Shown: piece by piece, positions 22,080 to 34,488 of the stretch
How the letters are laid out: every line of letters begins with the position of its first letter
Numbering within the stretch: position 1 is the stretch's first letter
Origin: Armillaria gallica
Lineage: Eukaryota; Basidiomycota; Agaricomycetes; Agaricales; Physalacriaceae
Reading direction: 5' to 3'
Length of the DNA stretch: 64,000 bases
Assembly: GCA_037576215.1 (NCBI GenBank)
Contig: JBANDB010000003.1
Span: 372,001 to 436,000, forward strand
The notes under the pieces: model-generated
What the model was told of the DNA's origin: nothing
The model's input: the letters and a program-made list of their open reading frames with translations, nothing else
The model's database searches: none
Translations under genes and position numbers: made by a program

Positions 22080-23355
22080 TTACAACGTGGATTCAACACC
22101 AACACGAATGACGATCTTCCCAACATGCTTCTGACTCTCCAGATACGCATACGCATCGACGGCCTCCTCGAACGAGAACACTTTGTCAACCACGGGACGC
22201 GTCGACTCGGGACGAGCACGCAACAGACGATTCATCGACTCAAACCTACATGCGCGAATGAATAAGAGATAGAAAAAAACAATAACTCGACTCACTGCGC
22301 AGTAGAGCCAATCAGAACTCCTCGGAGAATGATACCCTTGCTGACGCACAGCCCAACAATGTTGGTCAGCTCAGCGGCATCCTGCGAAACAGATCCAATC
22401 ATATGAACTTGCCCCGCAAAACGTGTAGCCACTATGGACTTCTCGAGAGTTCCAGGTCCTCCGACCTGCCGGAGGCCCAAAAGTTATTATTAGAAAGAGA
22501 TGACGAAAGCGGGGATCTCGTACTTCCAAAACATGATCGACACCCCTTCCTTCCGTTAGCCTCAGAACTTCCTTTTCCCAGTCTGGAGTTGTTGTATAAT
22601 TGATCGTATGGGTAGCACCGAGTTTCTTAGCAATCTCCAGCTTGGCATCGGAGGAAGATGTTGCAATAACAGTAGCACCGGAAGCCACAGCGAATTGAAG
22701 ACCAAAGCTGAACGAAGTTAAGAATAGTACCGAGGCTCAGTAAATGGAAGAGACGTACATGGAGACGCCACCAGTTCCAAGGATGAGAATGGTATCACCT
22801 GCTTTGACAGGCTTGGGACCCATGAGCGCGTTGTACGCCGTCAGAGCAGCACAAGGAAGCGTCGACGCCTCTTCGAAGGACAAATGTTCTGGAATTCTAA
22901 CCAGACACTGAAACCTCCGATGAGAAGCAGGAGAAGAACCACAATCCAGGTCTCACCTGATCTGGGAAAGCCTTGTATTCGGTTAACACGCCGTGCCGTC
23001 CGCCACCAAGCGCCATTCGCAACGTATCCGCGTCGACGTCTCCATCCAAGTACTCCATCGAAGGGTTGGCGCAGACTCTGTCGCCCGCTTTCCAGCGCGT
23101 CACGTCGGTACCGATCGCGACCACCTCTCCAGCCATATCGCAGCCTGGAATAAGGTTATCAAGTAAGTTGCCTGTGGGGTAGTGGTCTGAGGCAATCATC
23201 AAGTCGCGGTATTGCAGGGACACCGCTTGGACTTTGACGAGAACATCGGTGGACTTGAGACCTAGAATGGGCGTAGTCTGCAAGGCAAGGTTCGTGTAGG
23301 AGCCGAGGGTCGGGAAATAGTACGATCGTGCGGTTGCTGGGACCTGGGTAGCCAT
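22080..23355 (-). CDS. Medium-chain dehydrogenase/reductase, copy 2
   Basis: Same five-exon layout as copy 1. It starts [15 protein letters not shown] at 23355, has [22 protein letters not shown], a Rossmann segment with [41 protein letters not shown], and ends [15 protein letters not shown] with TAA at 22080-22082. No stop or frameshift seen. Role as for copy 1 by family; substrate unknown. The ORF is open well upstream of 23355, but the chosen ATG aligns with the other copies. Confidence 0.87.
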
Positions 23356-23530
23356 TGCGAAGGTTCCAGGAAAGGTAGGAGAATAACTAACTAAGTCCAG
23401 CTTTATAACCACAGCGACAGCACGACAATCGCGCGATACTGAACCCTGATACGGGTTGGATACTGTCATCGGGTGCAAATTCCAGGGGAACGGGCACCTA
23501 TGTCACCCGGTAAACGTCGCATGTTGGAAT

Positions 23531-23701
23531 GGTCGGGACGCCCGGGCCAAATAGATAATTGATGGGCTTTCCAACAAAACGCTGAGAGGGGGGAATGACC
23601 GTCAGATGGTGAACAGTGCGCGGGAACAGACCGCGGAGACAATGTACATTCTTGGTGGTGTTATCGAGTACCGGTGTTGATTTAGTCCGGGCGTCCCGAC
23701 C
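23531..23701. mobile_element. Small palindromic-ended element (171 bp)
   Basis: A perfect 15-base inverted repeat, GGTCGGGACGCCCGG at 23531-23545 and its complement at 23687-23701, bounds 171 bases upstream of MDR copy 2. This suggests a tiny MITE. No convincing target-site duplication is visible, so it could also be a palindromic regulatory pair. Confidence 0.45.
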
Positions 23702-24169
23702 GTACTAACATATAACGCTTACTGGGTTATATGGGTGAAAGAGGTGAGTAGCAGCAGCCGATGAACCCGAACTTGAGGACTCGCGCCAGGAACTAGCCAC
23801 TCCGCGACGCGCGTCCAGGATTGAAGACAATGTTGTTTTCTTAATTCCCCGAATGGCTCTAGAGAGGAGGGTCAGAAAAAAAGAACACATCAGCAACTTC
23901 AAACCAGCGTACCGAAATTCTTATTTATTTTTGATTATACCGCTCTAGTATGTACCTAGTGAGTATACATATACCTATAACTGAGAAACAGAAAACAGAG
24001 GGGAAAGAATGCGCAGAAGAGAGGAATAAAATATCCGGAACGAAAGCATATAGGAAAGCGAAACAAACGAGAGTGATATTGTATACACGTGAGTGAAATG
24101 AGATGATGAGCGAAAAAAATGAATGTGGATGGGTATCAAGATGGAAAAGGGAAACATATGTATTGTACA

Positions 24170-27100
24170 TCAGAAGACATCCATAGAATGCGGACAGTCG
24201 ACAGGAAGGTGTCCATAGCTTTCGCAGTCCTCGCAGAACAGACTCTTGTCCGTCGTGTTCCCATTCAGCGCGGCTCCCGTGCCATTGATGGGAGCCGGAG
24301 CGTTGCCCTTCAACAAATCGCAACTGAAGATATCATGCCCCGGCCGCTCACATATCTCACAAACAGCACTCGCGTCGAGACTGGCGAGGCTCGAAGTAGA
24401 GGGAACACGGCGTATCGATGATGTGTCGCTTAGTTTTGAGGATGAGGAAGATTTCTTCGCTAGCTTGGCTTTGAGATGTTCAATCTCTTGTTCGAGTTCG
24501 TCCTGTGAGGAACAGTAGTCAGTATACAGTTTCAAACGGAGACAAGACTCATGGTTCCTCGAAGAAGAGAAACCGGAAAATGCCGGGAAACCCAAATGGA
24601 ACGGAAAGGCAAAACGCCGTCTCACCTCTCGATATATCTTACTCTCCACCAAAGCCTCCAGCTCGCTGATCTCCTTATTAAGCTGCTCAAAAACCCAATC
24701 AGCATCCCAGCGCCCCAACAAAGAAACACCACCTACATCACTCGCGACCCTTAGATTCTTTTTCTCAGCCTCTGCAAGCTTCTTCCTCAAATCTTCGACA
24801 TCGTCGTTCAAAACACCCTCTTCCTCCCTATCCATACTATCTTCCAGGATCTTCACCTCCTACAACACAAACACGATCAACAAGGAAACAAAAACAAAAA
24901 AAGCACTCCAAACCCACCTGGCGCAGTTCTTCCATCTCCCCAATAAGCATCTTATTCTCGCTCTCCAAACGAGATGCCTCAGCCTGGAGCTCCCGCACGA
25001 TATGCTTCAGACCCTTAATCTCCTCCTGCGCGCTCTTCATCTCACTCTTCGACGACGTAACAACGGCCTCCCGGTTAACCTTCTTCCTCAATGCCTCAAG
25101 CTCCAACGACTGATCGTCCAATCGCTGATGCAGCTTGTCCAGCTGGGCGACCTGCTCTTCTGCAATTTGCTGCAGATCCGCGTTCTTGCGTGCAAGCTCC
25201 TCTTTGCCGTCGAGACCATTAAGTTGCTGTGAACGGGAAAGTTAAGAACAGGGAAGAAGCACGGACAGAAAAGGGACCTTACGGCCAACTCGCTTCTCAG
25301 TCCCTCAAGCTCAGCTCTAGCTTCTTCCAGGGCAGTCATACTCTCCCTCAGCGCTTCTTCAACTTCGCCCCTCCGTCCTCTCTCCTCCTCCTCGCTCGTC
25401 CTCGCACGTTCCGCCTCCCTCTTACCCTCCCCGAGCTCCCTCCTCATCGCCTCCTTCTCCTCCTTGGCTTTCTTCATCCTCTCCCTCCAGGCTCCCTCCT
25501 CGCGCTCAGCAGCAACCCGACCATCCTCGACCATATCCTCCAGACCCGCAATCTTCTTCTGCAGGTGCAGCACCTGGTCCCTGAGCGTCTCATTGTCGAT
25601 CTCTTGTCCTGCGCTGAGAGTGATGACGGGAGGCTCAACAGCAGGCACACGTGCCTCCAACTCGGCAAGCCGGTCTTGCATTTCGTACTTTTGTACATCG
25701 GTCGCCCGAAGTCGCTCTTCATACAGTGCGATCGTCTCTTGCCCAGCCTCCCGAAGCTCGCCTACTTGACTCATCAAGTCATACCGCTCTTCTTCCAAAG
25801 CTAGTATTGCCTTCTTCAGCTTTGCAACCTCGGCTTCGCCCTCCTTAAACTTGGTCGCCAGATCAGCAAGCTCCTGCACGCGGACATCTCCAGCAGCGTC
25901 CTTCTCGCGTATCTCGCCCTCAAGCTCTGACACACGCTTTTCTAGCCCCTCCCGTCTTTTTTCCAGCTCCTCCTGCTTGCTCTCAACCTCTTCACGCTTC
26001 TTCTCTTCCTCTTCCTTCAGTTCCCTCGCTTGCTCAACCTCCAGTTTCAGCTTCTCTCTCTCATCGTCCTTGGCAACGTTCTCGCTCTCCAACTTCGCCA
26101 TATCCGCCTTCAGCCGCTCCACGTCAGCTCGAAGACGCTCGTTGTCGTCTATCAGCGCCTCCATCCTTCCGTCACTTCTCACCGAAATACTCGACTCCGG
26201 TCGAATGGCAGGACTAGAAGCCATCGACCTTCTCGGGCTTGGAGATGAAGGCGTTAGTCCTAGTGAACGCCTTGGGACAGGACTAGTCCGTGATAGATTC
26301 GGACTCGAAGTAGGGGGCAGCATTTCAGTCTTCAACGAACCTGAAAATGGAGAATCCAGGCCCTTCCCAGTACCGCCTCCTGTAATCTCAGATATGCGCG
26401 CCTGGATATCCCGACTTCGAGCATCCAAATCGGCGCTCATGGATGGAGAAATACTGCTGGTAACACTGATACTCCTCGTAGGTGATCCAGTCCGGATTGG
26501 AGACGGCGGAGGGGGCATTGCTACACCACTAGGTATTCGCCTCTTCGAAGACGGTTTCGGAGTGGCAAACGGTGAAGACGACGTGCCGCCTACATTCGAA
26601 AAAGACTTAGGCGATGATACGCTCCTTGCAATACCACTGGGTGAGCCTAAGCCAATCGTACTGGGCGACGAGATCTTCTGCGGCGAGCTCCGGAGCTGCG
26701 TAGCGGTCATGCCGGCATATTTACTGGCTCTGGTACCGGGCGTCGGCGTCACAGTACTGAGGCTCTTCTTAGGTAGACGCGGAGCAGATGTCAGCGTCGG
26801 TACCGCCGGTTTCCTTGTGTGGCTGGTTGAAGGTGTGACTCTTCCGTTGGATATTGATGGAGTGACCCGGCCGTTGGCAGCAGGTGTGATTCGGCCATTC
26901 GAGATAGACGGTGTAGTGCGACCTCCAAGCGAGGACGGTGGTCTTCCAGACGAAGACGGAGTCGCTCGTCCGGCTAGTACTGAGGGAGGTCTCCTCGTCA
27001 CGCCTGCGGTCGCTGCACTGAGTTTTGTTGTAGCAACGAAGACGCCGCAATGTGGCGGACAAGTGAAGTATTGCTTCCTGAAAATGTGTATTAGTTGGAG

Positions 27101-27655
27101 AAAGAGAAAACAAGTGAGATAAACCAGAAAATCCGGTTGAGAGATCGTTCCCAAATTATAACCCAAAGTCAAGCAAAGAGACGAAGAGAGTCAAGCTTTT
27201 GAGGAATGTACTCACCCTCCGACACTTCCGTCGTTCTTCCCTTTCCCAGCGAAGCCACCAGATAGTTCTACCCCTGCCCACAATCCCCCCTTGCCCTCAA
27301 TCTCCCCAATAAATCGCAGCGTCCCCTCAAACCCCAGGCTCTCGATTCGCACCTTATCGCCTTCCTCGAAAGCGTGTAAGCTAGATGGGGGTCGGCCTGC
27401 GGTCCTACTCGGAGGTCTGCTCGTTGATGCAGGGGGCTTCCCCGGCGCCTTCGAAACCGGCGTCTTTGCCCGCGACGATACAGTAGGGTTGGGGTAAGAA
27501 GTGATACTGGGTGGTCTTCCCCGCATAACGTCCTGAAATGCGCGAGTTAATTCTTCATCTTCATGTGTTGTATGTAAATGGTTGTATGATTGCGATCGCG
27601 ACAAGGAGCGCGCGCGTCCGGGGGTCGGTATGCCTGATTGCCGTGGTTTTAGCAT
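24170..27655 (-). CDS. CAP-Gly microtubule plus-end protein (CLIP-170/Bik1/Tip1-like), 1036 aa
   Basis: Exons 27655-27216, 27077-25283, 25226-24918, 24859-24626 and 24502-24170 sum exactly to 1037 codons. Order: a Ser/Pro/Arg-rich N-terminus; a CAP-Gly domain at about residues 95-165 (GDKVRIESLGFEGTLRFIGE, GLWAGVEL, then YFTCPPHCGVFV across the first intron); a long Ser/Thr/Pro-rich linker with several RxTPS-type repeats; a coiled coil of several hundred residues (about 450-930, Glu/Lys/Leu-rich); and two C-terminal CCHC zinc knuckles (CEICERPGHDIFSC and CEDCESYGHLPVDC). This is the architecture of CLIP-170, which binds growing microtubule ends through CAP-Gly and EB1/dynactin through the knuckles. 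Well conserved and intact; a housekeeping gene between duplicated families. Confidence 0.93.
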
Positions 27656-27719
27656 CTTGCATTACCTGCAAGGGCATTTCGTCAAGTGTTGCGTTATCAA
27701 GGTACTACGCACCTTCCTG

Positions 27720-27843
27720 TATGTTGTCCCTGGTGGTCCAGCGGTCAATCAGTACTACAGCTCCTGTATTCCAAAAGCACAAATTACGCGCCTTGTCGTT
27801 CTGCTTTACGGTATCGTCCACTGAGCCGAGGTATCCGTGCTAG
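27720..27843 (+). CDS. Possible first exon with mitochondrial presequence
   Basis: ATG 27720 opens a frame whose start, MLSLVVQRSISTTAPVFQK, has the look of a mitochondrial targeting sequence (Arg-rich, hydroxylated, R-x-I-S-T-T cleavage-like). It runs out after 40 codons, and a short intron (gtatcg...gctag, about 27812-27849) could follow. No downstream exon was identified, so this may be a first exon of an unrecognised mitochondrial protein or chance. It is divergent from the CAP-Gly gene. Confidence 0.3.
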
Positions 27844-27912
27844 AACATGTCAAAAAGTCATTAAGCTTTATGGCAGAGAGACCATGCCGGAATGTTGACG
27901 CACCCTAGAAAA

Positions 27913-28170
27913 TCAACTCTGAATATATCGTCCTTGCTCTCCCGGTGCCTCGATGCCCTGTACTCCGTGCAATGAATGTTCAAGATCTACATCAGGCGAT
28001 CCTTTCATTAACGAATTTTCGCCCATCATGGCGTTACGTACCTTGCGGCGGTACCACTCCTTCAAAAAGTCGCCTTTCTTCGTGCTCTTGATTCGTATTT
28101 CGGGCCCTGCTGCTAGGGGAAGATGGTGGTTTGAGTCCAAGAAGAAATCGCGACGGGACTGGACAGACAT
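27913..28170 (-). CDS. Hypothetical small basic protein (85 codons)
   Basis: The frame from ATG 28170 has ordinary-looking composition (for example GPEIRIKSTKKGDFLKEWYR). An internal 41-base GT-AG segment (gtacgt...tgaaag, about 28002-28042) may be an intron; removing it would shorten the product to about 47 codons. No family recognised. Converges with the presequence-like frame at 27720. Confidence 0.3.
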   Translation of the reverse strand: MSVQSRRDFFLDSNHHLPLAAGPEIRIKSTKKGDFLKEWYRRKVRNAMMGENSLMKGSPDVDLEHSLHGVQGIEAPGEQGRYIQS

Positions 28171-29646
28171 CACGTGCTACAAGTGGCGTCCTGTAGGGTC
28201 CTTCCCTTTTAGGACGCGACTCCGAGAACCGCACGGTCACAGACTCTCAGCGTTCCAACTTTGGTTCTGGCGGTGTTTACTCTCTAGTCCTATTGTAAAC
28301 CGAAGCTGTCAGGCCTCAGACGCTATGAATTCTCCTATAACGAGGGTGCTCTAGCAAAATGTCGCCTCTCAGGCACTCATCGTGATTCAACGATATTTTT
28401 CAAGAACTCAGGAACGAACGTAATACAGAAGGCCTCGGGTTATGTTTCCTCCCGGGTTGGTCATTTCTTTCTGCGGAGCCGAACAAATGACGCTCACTAA
28501 TTCATGATAGGATGATCATATGCGGTGAGCGGGGCCTTGGATTCTCAATATTTCATCCCAACGGCTGGCTTTCTTTGGACAGACCTTTGGAATATGTTCG
28601 AGCATCAGGTATATAATTCTTGTTCCTTTATATATGCACATGGAGATTTGACCATTTCCCTCCAGGTTTCACAGGTGCGACGACTTGTGTCTTGTCTTCG
28701 AGATTACAGTTAATCCCAAGTGCTGATTTACTTCTTCTATACCGAGGCTTCATACGCATATGAAAGCATAGGAAATCCAGAACATACGCGATTATTGAGA
28801 CGAAGAAATCTCTCAGGGGTAGAATACAGGCCCGACCTGCAAGATCAAATTGAAAGTGCCGCCACGAGGGCTTCGTTTATAAAGCTCTCTTGTCCGTATG
28901 CCACGCGTTTATTTACCGAACGTTAACAAAATTTTGTAACAGCGGCTCTCATATTCGAAGTCTTTATTTCTGGGCGTTGATAACGCTCTGACTCAGCTGA
29001 CTTTCGAGGATTCTCCGAGTACAGTACGACGGCTTCAGAAGACTAAGAAGTAGTCCCTGTTTACCGACGCTTATCGAAAGCTTCAATTCGTAGTGCCCTG
29101 GAGGACCACGCACGGGTCACCGTAAAATTAAAATTAAGGCAAGGCATAAACGCAAATACAGATGCATGTGCATGCCGTCAGTAGTGAGCACAGAGCGTCA
29201 AGGTAAGAACTTATTTACGGAACGTCCACGTCTCCGTCCATCTGTCGATCTCATCAAGTCGATTGTTCCCAACTGACAGATGCCCAACGCTACCTGTACT
29301 TAGGTTGGTATGGAAGTTATGTCAAAATTGGTGTACTCTGCTATAAGAATTCAACTCGCACCGGACCTTGTAAAGCTCCTGATGATGGGGGAACCAGGAG
29401 TGATAGACGAGAAGCAAAGAGGTTGGAAGCATGCGGCACGCATGGTGATGGCCCATGGGGAGATAACATCAAGAAGCCCAATATGATGGGCAGTGAGCGC
29501 TTGTTCTTTGATGACAATGAAACCGTCACCGAGCGCTCACCTTCTTCTCGGAAATGCTCCATCTCGTTGTTGCCATTTCACCAAGCAGATGCGCCTCGTA
29601 CCTCGATACGATTTGATGATCCGGTTCCGGTTCATCATTTGCAGCT
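28171..29646. other. Intergenic stretch
   Basis: About 1.5 kb with only short, uninformative frames. The last part should hold the promoter of the second HET gene. No RNA gene or repeat recognised. Confidence 0.4.
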
Positions 29647-29862
29647 ATGCCTCTTACCAAGACCACTAGGCGCTTTAACCTTCTCGATACAGCACCGAAG
29701 CAGCTACGGCTTTGGTACCATATCGCGGCGACTGCCTGGAGGCAACACAAGTGTATGTTTTGCTGTGTTATGTCAATATTTGAAGTCTTTATCTCGCTAT
29801 GACCAGGAAAACTCAAGATGGGTAGCCAGACCCTGGCCCACCGGGACCGTATGAATGACTAG

Positions 29863-31660
29863 GTCTCGCGTTATTTCCATGATATCATTCCAATATTCCG
29901 GAGTAGATATGCTCAGGTAAGTACATAGCTACACAACCCGTAACGATCTTAAAGTAGTAACTTTTTTCTCCTTTCCGCCCTCTCAAGTATGACGCTCTTC
30001 CCGAGGTTACCCTCTCTGCCTTTATCGAGACCGGCAAACCAGAATCATCTATTACAGTGCCGAGCCAACGCCGATACACTGGTAGAAAGCCTGCCATACC
30101 CTCCTCTCTCGCCAACACACCCTGCACCGACCTGGGCGTCGCTGGTCTTTTAGAAAAGCTCAATACTACATTCGGAACGTCATACACGCTTGAAACCCCC
30201 TCCCTATCCTCTCTTCTTGAATCCAGCATCTCCAACTACCATGACTTTGGAACTGCCCTTGCGCATCTCCGCCGATTGTGGTATGAATCGGACCTGTCCG
30301 GGGTCGAGGAAAATCTACGCACACGCGAAGCAAGGGACCAGGAGATGCGACGAGATGCATTTGCCGATGACAGGATTGTCTGCTCATACTTGCCCCCTCG
30401 ACGTGTATGGGATCTATATAGCAATCGGGTGGTGCCACGTTGGATAGCTAAGTGGGAACCGCGACTCCAGACACCAGTGCCATGGGGAATATCTCATGCA
30501 TGGATGGACGAGAAAGATCGCAGCGATTCATTTACGCCCATCAACGGATCCGAATGGCCCGTGCCGATCCCGAAAGACGCTCACCTCGACCTAATCCGCA
30601 TCGAAATGCTCAATCTAGGAGCCGAATACGTATGGTTAGATGTCCTCTGTTTAAGACAGAAAGGCGGGCAGAGGGAGGATCTGCGTGCGGAAGAGTGGAA
30701 GCTGGACGTGCCCACAATCGGGCGGGTGTATCAGATGGCTGAGAAGGTGGCGTACTACTTCAGCGGACTGGGACGGCCTTTCAGTATGAGGGAATATGAC
30801 TTTGAGAGCGATCGGTGCTGGTTCAGACGCGCTTGGACGCTACAGGAGATGACCCAGACCACACATCCCATCATTGGCGGGGATACTGACGACGACAAGA
30901 TCATGGAAGAGGGCATGCAAACACGGATTGAGACACAGCTCTCATCGTTGCGGAATACCATAATGTCGGGTTCAGGCAACACTCTCGATGCGCTGTCAGA
31001 GATGCAGAAGCGGGTCTCAGCGAACCCTGTGGATAGGATCGTGGGACTGGCATACCTTTTGTCTGCAACTCAGATACCGGCGTACTATGAGGAGCAGTCT
31101 GAAGAGGATGCATGGACATCACTGGTTAATGCGATGTCAATGCGGTATCAAGCATGCTTGCTTTTCTCGTATCCTGAACCTGGGAGCGGAAACAAAATCT
31201 GGCGGCCATCGTGGAAACAAGTAACGAACGAGATGCTGCCACCGTCTCCGTCTTCTGAATTTCTGTTGGGCGTCTATCAGACGTTGGGGCCACAGGGACA
31301 GATGGGGATGGGTATAATGGTTCCTGTATTGAATCGGGTTATGTGCGTGGTTTAGCGGAAGGACAACAAGAAGGAAAGCGCAGACAAGGGGAATTGGTTC
31401 TTCAAGACGACGTGGGGGAAACTCACACATTCAAAATCGTCGCCGAACACCGATACCCAATCCTGGAGGGCCCTTACACACTGATAGGAAATAGTCCAAT
31501 CATTATGAACCAGGTTCAAGAACAGCATTGGGTGGTCGGACAACGACATCAAAAGAACCTTTTCAAGAAAGTTTCGATATTCACGATACCCAATTTACAG
31601 GACGTAAAGAGGCTGATAGACCTAGGCGTTGCTAAAGAGACCGAGAGCGTTCTTGATTGA
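29863..31660 (+). pseudogene. HET-domain paralogue with a frameshift near 31270-31300
   Basis: Coding similarity to the HET gene at 510-2345 starts in an exon at 29863-29916 (ending RSRYAQ), crosses a clean intron (gtaagt 29917 ... tctcaag 29987), and continues from 29988 (YDALPEVTLSAFIETG). It carries WGISHAWM (about 30480), YVWLDVLCLRQ (about 30630) and WFRRAWTLQEM (about 30820). After WRPSWKQV (about 31220) the homologous frame changes: the reading frame closes at 31355, while GYVRGLAEG onwards, matching the paralogue's ADVRGLSEV, is in another frame to TGA 31658. No GT-AG intron of the right phase was found, so a one-base indel is likely (a poly-G tract lies at about 31300). Upstream exons near 29647-29860 (MPLTKTTRRFNLLD) could not be joined. 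It may be a pseudogene or a sequence error. Confidence 0.7.
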
Positions 31661-32118
31661 AGAAACATTTATGACACATAGATATAAATGCTTCTCAGCG
31701 AAGTACCGGCTGCTCTCGAGTCCGTCCTATTTATATTCTAGTACAGATTCAACGACTGCGACAATTACAAGTCAATATAAATTCGAACAGAAGCTGCTTT
31801 TAGAAGGTCAATAGCATGTCCATAATAAACGAAATCTCTTCGCTTCTGGAACATGGAGAGACGGGTTATATGTTACAGAATTGGTTTGACTTCTATATCG
31901 TCGTTGCTCGCTCATGTGCATGATCAAACCGTTCTAAACGTAAAGACTGCGGAGCCAGAGGATTGGAAATCGGGATGGCTCAAGATTTTGCATGAGGAGT
32001 CGACTGCTTAACGCAGTGATACGAGTTTCGATAGGATTGGATAGTAGGTCTTCGAGAAGACATATTGATGTACACAGCGGCGAATGATAACAGTTACAAC
32101 GACGACAAAATAGGTATC
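31661..32118. other. Intergenic stretch
   Basis: Between convergent HET paralogue and MDR copy 3; nothing recognised. Confidence 0.4.
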
Positions 32119-33382
32119 TCACTCCGACACTGGACTAACCCGAATAACAACCTTCCCAACATGCTTCTGACTCTCCAGATACGCATACGCATCGACCGCT
32201 TCTTCAAATGAAAACACCTTGTCAATGGCCGGACGCGTCGACTCCGGTCGAGCGCGAAGGAGTCGAGTCATAGACTCAAATCTATACACCCGCGCCGTTC
32301 AGCATGGGGAAGAAAGGAACAAACACCCAAACTTACTGGGCGACAGAGCCAGTCCGAATTCCACGAAGAATGATGGCCTTCCCGATACACGGACCAACGA
32401 CGCTTGTTGCCGGCGATGTATTCTGAGACACAGCTCCAATGATATGGATGTATCCTACGTAACGAATAGCTGCCAGCGACTTCTCGAGTGTTCCCGGTCC
32501 ACCGACCTGAAGAATGTATCAGTACGCAGCAATAAAAGCCGGAAGAGGATTTACCTCCAAAATATGATCAACGCCTCTTCCCTCGGTGAGCTTCAGTACC
32601 TCCTTGTCCCAGTCGGGCGTCGTGTTATAGTTGATGGTATGGGCGGCTCCGAGTTTCTTTGCGATTTCCAGCTTGGCATCAGAAGAGGATATTGCTATAA
32701 CAGTGGCACCGGAGGCGACGGCAAACTGCAGACCAAAGCTGAAGGAAGTTAGAAAGATGGCCCTCAGTAAAGGTAAGAGACGTACACGGAGACGCCCCCA
32801 GTTCCAAGGACGAGAACAGTATCGCCTGCCTTGACTGGCTTGGGACCCATGAGCGCATTGTACGCCGTCAGAGCAGCGCAAGGCAGCGTCGATGCCTCTT
32901 CATAAGACAAATGTTCGGGAATTCTGACAAGAGACTAACACACTGTTTGAGTACAATGAATCGAAGGAAACCGTAGCACTCACATGGTCTGGAAAATCCC
33001 TGTACTCGGTCAACACGCCATGCTGACCTCCGCCGAGAGCTGACTTGCCAAGCTCAGCAGTGATATCACCGTCCAAGTGGTCCGTCGTAAAGTTAGCGCA
33101 GACCCGATCCCCAACCGTCCAGCGGGTCACGTCAGAACCGACAGAGACAACCTCACCAGCCATGTCGGAGCATGGGACAAGGTTCTCTGGTATACCGCCT
33201 CGAGTATACTTGTTCGAGGCGATCATCAAGTCGCGATACTGGAGCGATACAGCGTGGATTTTGACGAGGACGAAGGTAGACTTGAGTGCCGGAAGGGGTG
33301 TAGTCTGCAACGTGAGATTGTTATAGGATCCAAGCGCGGGGAAGTAGTATGAGCGAGTAGTGGTCGGTACTTGAGCAGCCAT
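32119..33382 (-). CDS. Medium-chain dehydrogenase/reductase, copy 3
   Basis: Same exon structure as copies 1 and 2. It starts [20 protein letters not shown] at 33382 and has [57 protein letters not shown] and [20 protein letters not shown], ending VIRVSPVSE with TGA at 32119-32121. No break found. Very close to copy 4, with which it shares its C-terminus and parts of its flanks, so the two are a recent duplicate pair. NAD(P)-dependent oxidoreductase by family; substrate unknown. Confidence 0.88.
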
Positions 33383-33669
33383 TGCAAGGATTGATAACAA
33401 GGGATGAGTAATCCATCCAATGTTATATACGGGGCTGGAATGATGACATTATGACGAATGTGAGAAAGCGAAACTGAAGATGGAAAACTATTCCCAGTTG
33501 CTGGAAGAAGAAAAAAGAGAAAATCAGCTATGTGCATGAATAAGATGGAGGATCGTACTGCGAATCCTCCTACTTCCTCAAACGCGCGACGACTAGATCG
33601 TCTACAAATTCGTAACAGCGGCCGACAGCAGGAGTTCTTTCGAAGCTGTGCTGTGGTAGATCCGGTGCA

Positions 33670-34140
33670 AGGTCAAGTCAAGGAATAGGAACGACAGCAA
33701 GGCTTCATACTGTACTAGAAATCGCCTCAACGACTACTCATTGGACAGTCCATGATGACGAATTTTTTTGCAGGCGCGCTTTCGTAATTATTCACTGAAA
33801 AGCACAGATGATAACAGCAGTGATATCCGTGAATTGCTGCACAGAGAAAAGAAGGTGGTGGTACGAGTCCAAGGCGCACAAGGCTAGAGAATTTCAATTT
33901 GCAATCAACCTCGGGCTAATTTTAGGTCGCACGTGCCTAACCCGAGGTCGCAAATCTCAACCAAATCCAGCGAAATCGACATCAAACCAAATTTCTCGAC
34001 GCTATTAAACATTTTATTTGCTAAAGTTACAAGTGCTAAAGGGTATTTTGAAAGAGTGTCAGTCCTACCACCGATAACTGATAAATAGCCACAAGATTCG
34101 GGAGCGCCCAAATAATCGACAGGAATGGGACCATCCTAAT
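33670..34140 (+). repeat. Dispersed repeat, copy 1 (partner at 57697-58110)
   Basis: Matches 57697-58110 along most of its length by eye, including AATTGCTGCACAGAG(A)AA and GGTGGTGGTAC stretches. This copy keeps CpG where the partner has TpG or CpA (for example CGCCTCAACGACTACTCA here, CACCTCAATGGCTACTCA there). Lies upstream of MDR copy 3. Nature unknown; no coding seen. Confidence 0.7.
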
Positions 34141-34488
34141 GGGACTAAAAAGATTTTCCCGCCCCACACCAACCAAACTCAAACCGGAAATAAGCTGCTG
34201 CTATGTTTGAATGCCAGCGGAACACATTCGCCTCATCATTGATATATCGCGCTCAAGCTTAAGAATAGCGCATTGGCTGCTGGGTCATACACAGACTGAA
34301 TCAATCAAAGAGCGGGACCTATGCACTATCAGCAGCTCAGCTCAATGTTTGCTATCCTGGCAGTGCGCAATATCACGAATTGAAAGTGACTTGAACAACA
34401 TGCATGAAATTGGTCAAGGCTACGCAAAAAACGAACTATAGTATTGACTATTCAGCCGCTTTTCATCATGTTCAATGACGTTGCTACG

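Noticed and set aside
25851..27122. 423-codon plus-strand frame
   Set aside because: Antisense to the CAP-Gly protein's linker and coiled coil; Ser/Leu-rich because the sense strand is Glu/Lys/Ser-rich.
31220..31300. An intron in the second HET gene to explain the frame change
   Set aside because: The good donor (gtaacg) and all nearby AG acceptors give lengths divisible by three or the wrong phase.
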